A stretch of DNA of 17,767 nucleotides from Microcaldota archaeon (GTDB lineage Archaea; Micrarchaeota; Micrarchaeia; Anstonellales; Bilamarchaeaceae), in the NCBI GenBank assembly GCA_021823425.1, contig JAKANX010000010.1, positions 1-17,767 on the forward strand, written 5' to 3'. The notes under the pieces are model-generated. The model saw nothing but the letters and a program-made list of their open reading frames with translations, searched no databases and was not told the DNA's origin. The position numbers were made by a program, and so were the translations under genes. This document shows positions 5,525 to 12,603 of the stretch, piece after piece; position 1 is the stretch's first letter; every line of letters starts with the position of its first letter.

Positions 5525-5594
5525 TTTTAATTGGTGGTTTCCGGTTTTCCGCCCCGCGTTCCGCATGCGAAACCCAAAACCCCGAACCGGGAAC
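5525..5594. repeat. Dispersed low-complexity repeat, copy R3
   Basis: A non-coding stretch between tRNA-Gln and the end of proS, made of GGTTTCCGGTTTTCCGCC-like and, further on, AACCCAAAACCCCGAACC-like blocks. The word GAACCGGGAACT resembles GAACCGAGAACT of R1. It directly abuts the proS stop codon. The tRNA-Gln promoter must lie in the first 40 bases or so (5491-5530), but no convincing TATA box stands out. Confidence 0.45.
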
Positions 5595-7064
5595 TCAGTA
5601 TTGGCGGGCCACGTATACATGGGCATTGGCAGGCTTTCCGCAGCTCACGCACTTCTCGCCATGGGGCTTGTCAGAGCTCTCGAACTCGCATTTTTCCGAG
5701 TTGAAGAACGTGAAAACGGTCCCGCGGATGTCGCAGGAATGCTTCTCCTTGAGCGCCTTTGCGCACGCCTCGCCTTCCTTTGCATCCGTGCAAAACGGCA
5801 CCTTGACCATCTTCCCCTCGTCTATCTTCCTGGCCATCTCGTCCGCGCTTTTCGCCGTGTCCAGATTCTTCAGGAACCGCTCGGATGCCGAGGAAGCAAG
5901 CCTCGCGCCCAGTTCCGCGCCGGCCTTCGTTATCGCGGAATTCAAATCGGCGATTTTCACGTTCTCCTTCTTCCCGGTGTCGCGCACCGCGAGCACGGCG
6001 CTCCCGTTCGCTATGTCGCGCTCCCCGATTTCTATCCTGAGCGGAACTCCGCGCTGTTCCCAGTCGTTGAACTTGAATCCCGGGCTCTGGTCCCGCGTAT
6101 CTAGCTTCACGCGCGCAATCCCGGAAAGCGCAGTTTCAATTTTCCCCGCCTCCGCAAGCACCTTCCCCTCGTTTCCCTTCCTGAGAATCGGGATTATCGC
6201 GACCTGTATCGGGGCAGCGTCGTAGGGAACCACCATCCCTCTGTTGTCCCCGTGCACCGCGACCATCGCCGCGTATATGCGGTTCACGCCCGGCCCGTAG
6301 CAGGTCTGCCATGCGAACTGCGGCTCGTTTTTCGCGTCCGTGTACTTTATTCCGTAAGCCTTGGAGAAATGCTGGCCCAGGAGGTGGGTGCTCGCCACCT
6401 GCAGCACCTTCCCGTCGGGCATGAGCGTGTCCGCGGCGAACGTGTTGTCCGCGCCCGCGAACTTGTCCCACTGCGGCCTCCTGAACATTATGAAAGGCAC
6501 CCCGAGCTTTCCCCAGATTACGGTCTTGGCCATGCCCGCGTCCTCGGCGACCTGCGCCGACGCCTCCGAAGGCGTGGCGAAAACGTCGTGCGCCTCAATC
6601 CACAGGAATTCCCTGCCGCGTATGAACGGCTTTGTGGCCTTGGTCTCGTGCCTCCACACCCAGCCCTTCTGGTAAATCTTTATCGGAAGGTCGGATAGCC
6701 CGTTCACCCAGAGCGCGTACATGGGATAGATGCCCGCTTCCCCGGTGGGCTTGAGCGCGTAGCGCTCCTCAAGCTTCTTGTCCCCGGCCTCGGTCACCCA
6801 CAGCACTTCGGGAACGAATCCCGCGACGTGCTCCTTCTCGGCCCCGAACGATTTCTCGTGTATGAGCGAGGGAAAGAATGCGGGCAGGTGCGAGGTCCTT
6901 TCCATCTCGGCGTCGTAGAACTTGTAAATCTGGTCTATGCTCTTCATCGCCCAGGGCATGATGACTATGAAGCCCTTTATGTTGTAGCGCAGGTCGCACA
7001 ACTCCGCCACTTTGATTATTTCGTTGTACCAGTCCGAAAAATTCCCGTATTTGTCAATATTCAT
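5595..7064 (-). CDS. proS: Prolyl-tRNA synthetase, archaeal/eukaryotic type
   Basis: Charges tRNA-Pro with proline. At 489 aa it has the class II core: motif 2 in WRHETKATKPFIRGREFLWIEAH, a motif 3 region HGDNRGMVVPYDAAPIQVAI, then the anticodon-binding domain and a C-terminal zinc-type domain (CVSCGKP) ending in the characteristic terminal Tyr (VYVARQY). I start at ATG 7064 (MNIDKYGNFSDWYNEII), which matches the family N-terminus; an ATG at 7097 would add 11 hydrophobic residues not expected here. It lies 55 bp downstream of the DUF350-like gene, with a terminator-like structure and a T-rich segment between them that may also hold its promoter. Confidence 0.95.
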   Translation of the reverse strand: MNIDKYGNFSDWYNEIIKVAELCDLRYNIKGFIVIMPWAMKSIDQIYKFYDAEMERTSHLPAFFPSLIHEKSFGAEKEHVAGFVPEVLWVTEAGDKKLEERYALKPTGEAGIYPMYALWVNGLSDLPIKIYQKGWVWRHETKATKPFIRGREFLWIEAHDVFATPSEASAQVAEDAGMAKTVIWGKLGVPFIMFRRPQWDKFAGADNTFAADTLMPDGKVLQVASTHLLGQHFSKAYGIKYTDAKNEPQFAWQTCYGPGVNRIYAAMVAVHGDNRGMVVPYDAAPIQVAIIPILRKGNEGKVLAEAGKIETALSGIARVKLDTRDQSPGFKFNDWEQRGVPLRIEIGERDIANGSAVLAVRDTGKKENVKIADLNSAITKAGAELGARLASSASERFLKNLDTAKSADEMARKIDEGKMVKVPFCTDAKEGEACAKALKEKHSCDIRGTVFTFFNSEKCEFESSDKPHGEKCVSCGKPANAHVYVARQY

Positions 7065-7085
7065 AAAAATACCGGAAATAAGAAT

Positions 7086-7129
7086 GGTAAAAAACAAATA
7101 AAAAGGGAACGCCGGGGCGCTATGCGCCC
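7086..7129 (-). terminator. Hairpin over the stop codon followed by T-rich tract
   Basis: On the minus strand GGGCGC-ATA-GCGCCC is a perfect 6-bp hairpin that includes the TAG stop of the DUF350-like gene (7120-7122). It is followed by a short spacer and CCCTTTTTATTTGTTTTTT. It likely ends that transcript; the same T-rich stretch sits about 25-40 bp before the proS start and may serve in its promoter. Confidence 0.55.
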
Positions 7130-7650
7130 ACGAGCTTGAGTATCTCTATCGCGTTGACGATGTCCGTAATCTTGGTCACCGCGCCCTTAATCACGAAGGA
7201 CACTGCGACGAGGACCGCGAACATCATTATCGCTACGGCCTGGTTGCCCTTCTTGAGCTCCGCCATCTCGTCCACGTCCGTCGTTATCCAGTCCAGCACC
7301 CTTATCGCGATGTAGACCGAGACAACGGCTGCGAGAACGCTTATCAGGAGGTTGAGGAGCCCGATTACGAACACAATGAGCAGCACCTCGGGGCCGAGGT
7401 TCGGCTGCACGCCCTGCGTCAGGTTGGTCACCCCGCTCTCCACCACGAGCGCGATTGAAATGATTATTCCCGCGAGCAGTATGCCAACCGCCTTGTTGCC
7501 CTTCTTCATCTCCTTCCACTCGTCTATCCCGGTGGTGAACTTGTCAAAGAGCCGCAGGGCTATGTATATGGAGCCCATTGAGAACACTATCCCCACCACT
7601 ATCTGCACCAGCGCAACCACAAGCTGCAATCCCAAGTCTATGCCTGCCAT
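7120..7650 (-). CDS. DUF350-like integral membrane protein with internal duplication
   Basis: 176 aa with four predicted membrane helices arranged as two related halves. The first half reads SIYIALRLFDKFTTGIDEWKEMKKGNKAVGILLAG; the second reads SVYIAIRVLDWITTDVDEMAELKKGNQAVAIMMFA. The K-K-G-N-x-A-V motif before a helix is the hallmark of DUF350 proteins, whose function is not established; they are small membrane proteins. I start at ATG 7650 because GGTGAT lies just before it; GTG 7659 is possible. A TTTAAA TATA box (7685-7692) is well placed. It is probably transcribed alone, given the terminator after it. Confidence 0.8.
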   Translation of the reverse strand: MAGIDLGLQLVVALVQIVVGIVFSMGSIYIALRLFDKFTTGIDEWKEMKKGNKAVGILLAGIIISIALVVESGVTNLTQGVQPNLGPEVLLIVFVIGLLNLLISVLAAVVSVYIAIRVLDWITTDVDEMAELKKGNQAVAIMMFAVLVAVSFVIKGAVTKITDIVNAIEILKLVGA

Positions 7651-7684
7651 CAATATCACCGCATGCTAGCAATCAAAAATTACC

Positions 7685-7692
7685 TATTTAAA
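7685..7692 (-). promoter_or_regulatory. TATA box of the DUF350-like gene
   Basis: TATTTAAA on the plus strand (TTTAAATA on the minus strand), centred about 38 bp before ATG 7650, predicting a start near 7663 and a 13-nt leader that carries the GGTGAT ribosome-binding site. Confidence 0.55.
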
Positions 7693-7714
7693 CCTATCAC
7701 CGAGGGCGGCGAGC

Positions 7715-7723
7715 ATTTTTTAA
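7715..7723 (+). promoter_or_regulatory. TATA box of purM
   Basis: ATTTTTTAA centred about 28 bp before the ATG at 7747, so the purM message is predicted to be leaderless or nearly so. It is divergent from the DUF350-like promoter, about 30 bp away. Confidence 0.55.
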
Positions 7724-7746
7724 CCACGTTCGGATAACAGGTCTGC

Positions 7747-8730
7747 ATGGCAACATCATATTCCGAGGCAGGGGTGGACATCGCCAAGGTGAGGTCCATC
7801 CAGGACAAGATTAACGAGGCCATTTTCGCGGGCAAGAAGGGCGCGCTCGTGGGCCATTATGCTGGAATAGTGAATTTCGGGGGAAGGAAGCTGGCGATGC
7901 ACACCGACGGGGTGGGCAGCAAGGTGCTTGTCGCGCAGGACATGGAAAAGTACGACACGGTCGGAATAGACGCGATAGCGATGAACGTGAACGACCTCGT
8001 GTGCGTGGGCGCCCGGCCGATTGCGGGCGTGGACTACATCGCGCTCTCCAAGGAGGACGGCTTCCTAGTCGGCGAGCTGCTCAAGGGCCTCATGGCAGGC
8101 GCGCAGGAGAGCGGCATTGACATAATCGGAGGCGAGACAGCAATCCTTCCGGACGTGATAAAGGGCGGAAGCAGGCCGTTTGACCTCGCGTTCACCGTGA
8201 TAGGGGAAGCAGGCGAGCTAATTACAGGCGAATCAATCAAGGAAGGAGACGTAATCATAGGCCTCGAGAGCTCGGGGCTTCACAGCAACGGCTATTCGCT
8301 CGCGCGCAAAGTTCTTGACGTGAAGAAATGGGGCGCGCAAATGCTCGCTCCCACGAAGATTTACGTGAAGCCGGTCCTGAACGCCATTTCCAGCTGCCGC
8401 TTGAAGGGAATCGCGCACATAACCGGAGGGGCGTTCTCCAAGCTCACGAGGCTCAACAAGCAGAAGGGGTTCCTGCTCAATTCCATGCCGAAGCCCGCGC
8501 CGATATTTGAGGCGCTTAACGGGCAGGTGGACGACGAGAGGGAGATGCACCGCACCTTCAACATGGGGATAGGCATGTGCATGATAATAGACAAGATGTG
8601 CGAGGACCACATACTTTCGGGAATGGAGGAAATGAAGAAAGCTGGAATAAGCGCGATGCGCGTGGGCGAGATAATCGCGCAGCCGGGAGTTTATCTGGAA
8701 AAGGACGGAAAGCGCACGAGGCTGGACTAG
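7747..8730 (+). CDS. purM: Phosphoribosylformylglycinamidine cyclo-ligase (AIR synthetase)
   Basis: Closes the imidazole ring in purine synthesis: FGAM + ATP gives AIR. At 327 aa it is slightly shorter than the bacterial enzyme of about 345. Family hallmarks are the N-terminal SYSEAGVDIAK, then MHTDGVGSKVLVA, GIDAIAMNVNDLVCVGARPI, the IIGGETAILPD loop, LESSGLHSNGYSLARKV, AHITGGAF near the C-terminal third and FNMGIGMCMII. The short predicted leader supports ATG 7747. The gene stands alone; its end faces copA only 11 bp away. Other genes of the pathway seen here are prs, fhs and guaAb, at different loci. Confidence 0.96.
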   Translation: MATSYSEAGVDIAKVRSIQDKINEAIFAGKKGALVGHYAGIVNFGGRKLAMHTDGVGSKVLVAQDMEKYDTVGIDAIAMNVNDLVCVGARPIAGVDYIALSKEDGFLVGELLKGLMAGAQESGIDIIGGETAILPDVIKGGSRPFDLAFTVIGEAGELITGESIKEGDVIIGLESSGLHSNGYSLARKVLDVKKWGAQMLAPTKIYVKPVLNAISSCRLKGIAHITGGAFSKLTRLNKQKGFLLNSMPKPAPIFEALNGQVDDEREMHRTFNMGIGMCMIIDKMCEDHILSGMEEMKKAGISAMRVGEIIAQPGVYLEKDGKRTRLD

Positions 8731-8741
8731 GCGCGGCCGTC

Positions 8742-10997
8742 CTAAAGCCTGTAGAACCTCATTATGAGCGAATTGCTTACGACGCTCACCGAGCTGAACG
8801 CCATCGCAGCGCCGGCGATTACCGGATTGATGGTTATTCCCCAGCCGCTGAACGCGCCCATCGCAATCGGTATTCCAATCACGTTGTAGATGAACGCCCA
8901 GAAGAGGTTCTGCCTTATCTTCTTCATGGTGTATTTTCCCAGCCTAATCGCGCGCGCGACGTCGCGTATGTCGCCCTTTACCAGCACCACGTCCCCGGTT
9001 TCAATCGCGACATCCGTGCCGCTTCCAATCGCAATTCCCACGTCCGCTGCGGCGAGCGCGGGAGCGTCGTTTATCCCGTCCCCCACGAAAACGACCTTGC
9101 CTTTCTTCTGCAGCTCGCGCACGCGCTCCTCCTTCTCCTGCGGAAGCACGTTCGCAATGACGTTGCCTATCCCGACCTCGTTCGCGACGGTGCGCGCGCT
9201 CCGCTCGTTGTCCCCAGTAATCATATAAGTGGCTATTCCCTCCTTTTTCAGCGCAGCCATCGCCTCCTTGGATGTTTCCTTTACCGCGTCCGAAATGGCA
9301 ATCATTCCGAGGGCCTTGCGCCCCTGCGCCACGATTACGACTGTTTTTCCCTCCTTTTCCAGCCCCTCCATGCGCTCCCCGTCCTTGAACGCGACTTTCT
9401 CCCTTTTCATGAGCTTCGCGTTGCCTATTAGCACGGTATCTTTTCCCACGGTTCCTTTCACGCCGAAGCCCGCAATCGCTGAAAACTTCCTCGGTTCGCG
9501 GAGCCTCAGCCCCGTTGCCTTGGCGTAATCCACGACCGCCTCGGCGAGCGGGTGCTCGCTTTTTTGCTCAAGCGAGGCCGCAAGCGCCATCATTTCCTTC
9601 CCGTCCCCCTTGCCGAAAGCGAATACTCCGGATACGCCGGGCTTTCCCTCGGTTATCGTGCCTGTCTTGTCAAATACGGCAATTGCGGTCCTTTCCAGCA
9701 CCTCCAACGCTTCAGTTCTCTTTGCGAGTATTCCATTCCTCGCGCCGATTCCCGAGGACATCACTATTCCAGTAGGCGTGGCAAGCCCGAGCGCGCACGG
9801 GCACGCAATCACCATAGTCGTTATGAAAAAGCCCAGCGCAACCCCGAATCCTGCGCCCGCTATGAAGTACCAGTAGGCGAAAGAAACGAGCGCGAGCCCG
9901 ACAACGGCGGGCACGAAATATGCCGAAACCGTGTCAGCGAGCTTCTGTATCTGGGGCTTGGAACCCTGCGCCTCCTCCACCAGCCTAATTATCTGCGCGA
10001 GCATGGTCTCGCTCCCCACTTTCTCGGCCCTCATGCGGAAGCTGCCCGCCTTGTTTATGGTCGCGCCTATCGCGCGGTCGTCCTTCCCCTTTTTCACGGG
10101 CATCGGCTCTCCTGTCACCATGGACTCGTCCACGTGGCTTTCGCCGCTGACCACAGTTCCGTCAACCGGGATTTTATCCCCGGGCCTTATCTCAAGTATG
10201 TCGCCGACCTTCACTTCGCCAATCGGCATTTCCACGACGGTTTTGCCGCGCACCACCCTCGCGGTCTTGGGAGCGAGGGCGACGAGCGCCCTTATCGCCT
10301 CGCCGGTCTTGCCCTTGGTTATCGCCTCAAGCATCTTCCCGAACGATATGAACGTTATGAGCAGCGCCGCGGTCTCGAAATACATGAATCCCGGGACCCC
10401 GAAGAACGAGGTCGCGATGCTGTAAACGTATGCCGAGCCCACTCCGATTGCGACCAGCGAGTCCATGTTCGGCATCCCGTTGCGGATTGCCCTGAATCCT
10501 TTTGTGAAAAAGTGCGAGCCCGCGGCCAGCACTATGGTGCTGAACGCGAATTCCACGTATTTCCCGTATTGCTCGAAAAGCGCTGGGGGCTTGATTCCGA
10601 GCATGTCCAGCATCGCAATCGCCAGCACCGGAATGGTGAATATGAGCGCGAGATAAAACCTTTTCTTGTAATCCGCAATCTCCCTCTCGCGTTCCTCCTT
10701 CTCCCTGTCCTTGGGTTCCAGCGCGCCGTGCGCGTGGCCCCCGCGCTCCATTCCGATTTCCGGTCCCGCGTTGCCGGTTCCGGAATCCTCCTTCACGACT
10801 TCGTATCCTATGTCCGCGATTTTCTTCTCTATGCCGTGCATCCCTATCTGCGAGGAGTCGAACTGCACGTATGCCTTTCCGGTCGCGTAATTCACCGTTG
10901 CGCTGCCGACCCCCTTGGTCCTCTTTAGCGCATTCTCAATGCTGAGCGCGCAGCTCGCGCAGTCCATTCCCGTGACCATCAGCGTCTTCTTCTCCAT
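8742..10997 (-). CDS. copA: Copper-type heavy-metal P1B ATPase
   Basis: Pumps monovalent copper (or silver) out of the cell with ATP. Full length at 751 aa. A single heavy-metal-associated domain fills residues 1-70 with GMDCASC at 10-16, followed by a short His-containing, highly charged linker (HAHGALEPKDREKEE), then membrane helices. The actuator domain carries VTGEP, the transport site is CPC (399-401), the phosphorylated Asp is D443 in DKTGTITEGKP, and SEHPLAEAV and GDGINDAPALAAADVGIAIG complete the ATP-binding domain. CPC plus CxxC indicate Cu(I)/Ag(I) rather than zinc. It is the third gene after a regulator and a Cys-rich mini-protein; 27 bp separates it from the latter. Confidence 0.96.
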   Translation of the reverse strand: MEKKTLMVTGMDCASCALSIENALKRTKGVGSATVNYATGKAYVQFDSSQIGMHGIEKKIADIGYEVVKEDSGTGNAGPEIGMERGGHAHGALEPKDREKEEREREIADYKKRFYLALIFTIPVLAIAMLDMLGIKPPALFEQYGKYVEFAFSTIVLAAGSHFFTKGFRAIRNGMPNMDSLVAIGVGSAYVYSIATSFFGVPGFMYFETAALLITFISFGKMLEAITKGKTGEAIRALVALAPKTARVVRGKTVVEMPIGEVKVGDILEIRPGDKIPVDGTVVSGESHVDESMVTGEPMPVKKGKDDRAIGATINKAGSFRMRAEKVGSETMLAQIIRLVEEAQGSKPQIQKLADTVSAYFVPAVVGLALVSFAYWYFIAGAGFGVALGFFITTMVIACPCALGLATPTGIVMSSGIGARNGILAKRTEALEVLERTAIAVFDKTGTITEGKPGVSGVFAFGKGDGKEMMALAASLEQKSEHPLAEAVVDYAKATGLRLREPRKFSAIAGFGVKGTVGKDTVLIGNAKLMKREKVAFKDGERMEGLEKEGKTVVIVAQGRKALGMIAISDAVKETSKEAMAALKKEGIATYMITGDNERSARTVANEVGIGNVIANVLPQEKEERVRELQKKGKVVFVGDGINDAPALAAADVGIAIGSGTDVAIETGDVVLVKGDIRDVARAIRLGKYTMKKIRQNLFWAFIYNVIGIPIAMGAFSGWGITINPVIAGAAMAFSSVSVVSNSLIMRFYRL

Positions 10998-11024
10998 CCC
11001 ATCAGCCGCAATTTCCTTTCGCGT

Positions 11025-11216
11025 TCAGCAGTCGCATTTGCCGCCCTTGCAGCAGCCGTCGTCCTTTTTCTCCTCCTCGTGCCCGCAGCAGCAACAGCAG
11101 CATTCCTCCTCCTTGGCCTTCCTGTTCTGCGTCTTCGCAGCCCCTGTTCCCGCCTTTTTCCGGGATATCTTCGCGGACGTTCCCTTCTTCTTCCCGGTTC
11201 CTGTTTTTTGTGCCAT
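11025..11216 (-). CDS. Cys-rich metal-binding mini-protein of the cop operon
   Basis: 63 aa in two parts: a basic Lys/Thr-rich N-terminal half (MAQKTGTGKKKGTSAKISRK) and a C-terminal tail with ten cysteines, including six in a row (codons at 11085-11102), then GHEEEKKDDG and CCKGGKCDC. It is metallothionein-like in composition and likely binds Cu(I) or similar soft metals for buffering or delivery to the pump. I start at ATG 11216 because GGTGG lies six bases before it; ATG 11228 would add four residues. It sits between regulator and pump, the position held by CopT/CopM-type small proteins in Sulfolobus copper operons, but lacks a clear TRASH pattern. The function is inferred from composition and context. 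Confidence 0.75.
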   Translation of the reverse strand: MAQKTGTGKKKGTSAKISRKKAGTGAAKTQNRKAKEEECCCCCCGHEEEKKDDGCCKGGKCDC

Positions 11217-11230
11217 GTTTTCCACCATTT

Positions 11231-11662
11231 TCACTTGCAATTCCCGCATCCCTTTCCGTTCCCCGCGCAGCTCGCGCAGCAGAAATAATGCATCTTGCCC
11301 CGGACGCTTTTCCCGTAGGCGTTCTCGTAAATCACGCAGCCGCAGTGCTCGCACGCGACGAGCTTGTTTTCAAGCACGGCAGCGACGAGCCCCCCGGTGC
11401 GGCCGAGCATCTCCCTGACCGCGCCCCTTCCCTTGGGCGTGAGGGTATATGACTTTTTCTCCCGCGCCCCCTTCTTGCCCTCCTCCAAATAACCGGCCTT
11501 CTTCATCTTCGCAAGCAGCGGGTAAATCTGCCCTGCGCTCGGGCGCTTGCCCAGCGCCCTGCCAATCTCGCCCATCAATTCGTATCCGCTGCGCTCCTTC
11601 TTGGACAGCAGCACGAGCGCGTAGAATTTGGTGAGGCTTCCGGCCCCCATGTTTCCTTCCAT
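11231..11662 (-). CDS. PadR-like winged-helix regulator with C-terminal TRASH metal-binding domain
   Basis: Probable metal-responsive repressor of the cop operon. The N-terminal two thirds is a PadR-type winged helix (FYALVLLSKKERSGYELMGEIG, then GQIYPLLAKMKKAGYLEEG and KSYTLTPKG). The last 40 residues hold eight cysteines, including C-X20-C-X3-C, the spacing of the TRASH domain known from archaeal copper regulators, and end in GCGNCK. I start at ATG 11662, where the TATA box predicts transcription to begin (143 aa); ATG 11650, with GGAAGGA just upstream, gives 139 aa, and ATG 11680 lies before the predicted start. Cys-to-metal binding and operator choice are inference. Confidence 0.82.
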   Translation of the reverse strand: MEGNMGAGSLTKFYALVLLSKKERSGYELMGEIGRALGKRPSAGQIYPLLAKMKKAGYLEEGKKGAREKKSYTLTPKGRGAVREMLGRTGGLVAAVLENKLVACEHCGCVIYENAYGKSVRGKMHYFCCASCAGNGKGCGNCK

Positions 11663-11684
11663 GCTGTGTTGTTCCCGCATGTCT

Positions 11685-11711
11685 TATTTAAACATATCTA
11701 TTTTAGATATG
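11685..11711 (-). promoter_or_regulatory. cop operon promoter: TATA box abutted by a 19-bp perfect palindrome
   Basis: On the minus strand TTTAAATA (11685-11692) lies about 26 bp before ATG 11662. Directly upstream, at the TFB-contact position, 11693-11711 reads CATATCTA-TTT-TAGATATG on the plus strand, a perfect inverted repeat with 8-bp arms and a 3-bp spacer. A dimeric repressor bound there would block TBP/TFB, so it is the likely operator for the PadR-TRASH protein. The upstream tRNA-Ser terminator is only 10 bp away. Confidence 0.65.
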
Positions 11712-11720
11712 TCCAAGGAG

Positions 11721-11725
11721 AAAAA
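11721..11725 (-). terminator. Oligo-T terminator of tRNA-Ser
   Basis: Five T's on the minus strand start two bases after the tRNA discriminator. This is a short but typical archaeal tRNA end, separating the tRNA from the cop promoter. Confidence 0.5.
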
Positions 11726-11726
11726 G

Positions 11727-11826
11727 CGCCGAGGGCAGGATTTGAACCTGCAATCCCGTGAAGGATCGGTTTTCCCGTAGATTACGAGTTCGAGACCGAC
11801 GCACTACCGGATTATGCGACCTCGGC
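11727..11826 (-). tRNA. tRNA-Ser (CGA) with a 17-nt intron
   Basis: On the minus strand GCCGAGG pairs with CCTCGGC, with discriminator G as in archaeal tRNA-Ser. The T arm is GCAGG-TTCAAAT-CCTGC, and the long variable arm (ATCC-ttcac-GGGAT) marks a class II tRNA. Anticodon stem TCGGT/ACCGA, loop CTCGAA-A, anticodon CGA at 11790-11792. An intron at 11772-11788 sits at position 37/38. Loop bases CTCG pair with CGGG near the intron 3' end, giving the canonical 4-bp helix with a 3-base bulge on each side. The spliced length is 83 nt and CCA is not encoded. Confidence 0.88.
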
Positions 11827-11911
11827 AAAAGAGAAGTGACATTATTTTGGTTGATTAGCAATTAAATCCTTTTCATGCGCCCGTTCCGCTCCGGGCGATG
11901 GCGGAAAACCA

Positions 11912-11920
11912 TTTTTTAAA
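11912..11920 (+). promoter_or_regulatory. TATA box of tpiA
   Basis: TTTTTTAAA then CC, centred about 37 bp before ATG 11953, predicting a start near 11942 and a leader of about 11 nt that carries AAGGT before the ATG. Confidence 0.55.
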
Positions 11921-11952
11921 CCGTTCGGCAGAAGCTAAAGCAAGGTAAAAAA

Positions 11953-12603
11953 ATGATATTCTTGAACCTGAAAACGTACCCCGCAAGCCTTGAGAAGGCT
12001 CTGGACTACGTTGAGACCGCAAAGGAGGTCTCCAAGGAGAGCGGCGTCCGGATTCCTGTCGCGGTGCCGTGCATCCACCTCAAGGACGCCTCCAGGCTAT
12101 ACAAGGACTCGTTCGCGCAGCACGTGGACGACGTGAAGCCCGGGGCATTCACGGGCTCTCTGCCAGCAGAGGCGATAAAGGAGGCCAAGGCAGCGGGCTC
12201 GCTGCTCAACCATTCCGAGCGCAAGGTCCCGTTTGAGAAAATCAAGCTCGCCCTCGACCGGATGAACGAGCTCAGGCTTGAAACGGTGATATGCGCCGAG
12301 AGCCAGGAGGAGGTCCTCAAAATCGGCCGCCTCAACGCGAGATTCATCGCAATCGAGCCCCCCGAGCTAATCGGCAGCGGCATTTCGGTGTCCAACGCGA
12401 AGCCCGAAGTGATAAGGCACGCAGTTGACACCATCGCAACGATAAACGGCGAGATGGCCGTGCTCTGCGGCGCGGGCATAAGCAGCAAGGAAGACGTGAA
12501 AAAGAGCCTGGAGCTGGGCGCAAAAGGAGTTCTTCTCGCGTCCGCGTTCGTGAATTCCAAGAACCACAGGGAGTTCCTGCGCTCGCTCGCGTCCGCGTTC
12601 TAG
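11953..12603 (+). CDS. tpiA: Triosephosphate isomerase, archaeal type
   Basis: Interconverts glyceraldehyde 3-phosphate and dihydroxyacetone phosphate in glycolysis and gluconeogenesis. At 216 aa it is the short archaeal form (bacterial enzymes are about 250). Catalytic residues are visible: N5 and K7 in NLKTY, H87 in LLNHSERK, and E135 in IAIEPPELIG, with the phosphate-binding VLCGAGIS and GVLLASAFV at the C-terminus. In the archaeal motif LLNHSE the Ser and Glu follow the catalytic His, as here. Its stop TAG overlaps the stop of the convergent glycosyltransferase in a shared CTAG. T6 and T5 tracts just after the stop, inside the neighbour's 3' end, may terminate it. Confidence 0.95.
   Translation: MIFLNLKTYPASLEKALDYVETAKEVSKESGVRIPVAVPCIHLKDASRLYKDSFAQHVDDVKPGAFTGSLPAEAIKEAKAAGSLLNHSERKVPFEKIKLALDRMNELRLETVICAESQEEVLKIGRLNARFIAIEPPELIGSGISVSNAKPEVIRHAVDTIATINGEMAVLCGAGISSKEDVKKSLELGAKGVLLASAFVNSKNHREFLRSLASAF

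Noticed and set aside
8577..9431. 284-codon plus-strand open frame across the purM/copA junction
   Set aside because: Overlaps both genes in other frames, and its composition is typical of an antisense shadow.
9552..10928. Long plus-strand open frame (458 codons) opposite copA
   Set aside because: It is the antisense shadow of a strongly recognised P-type ATPase in G+C-rich DNA; Arg/His-rich composition, no family features.
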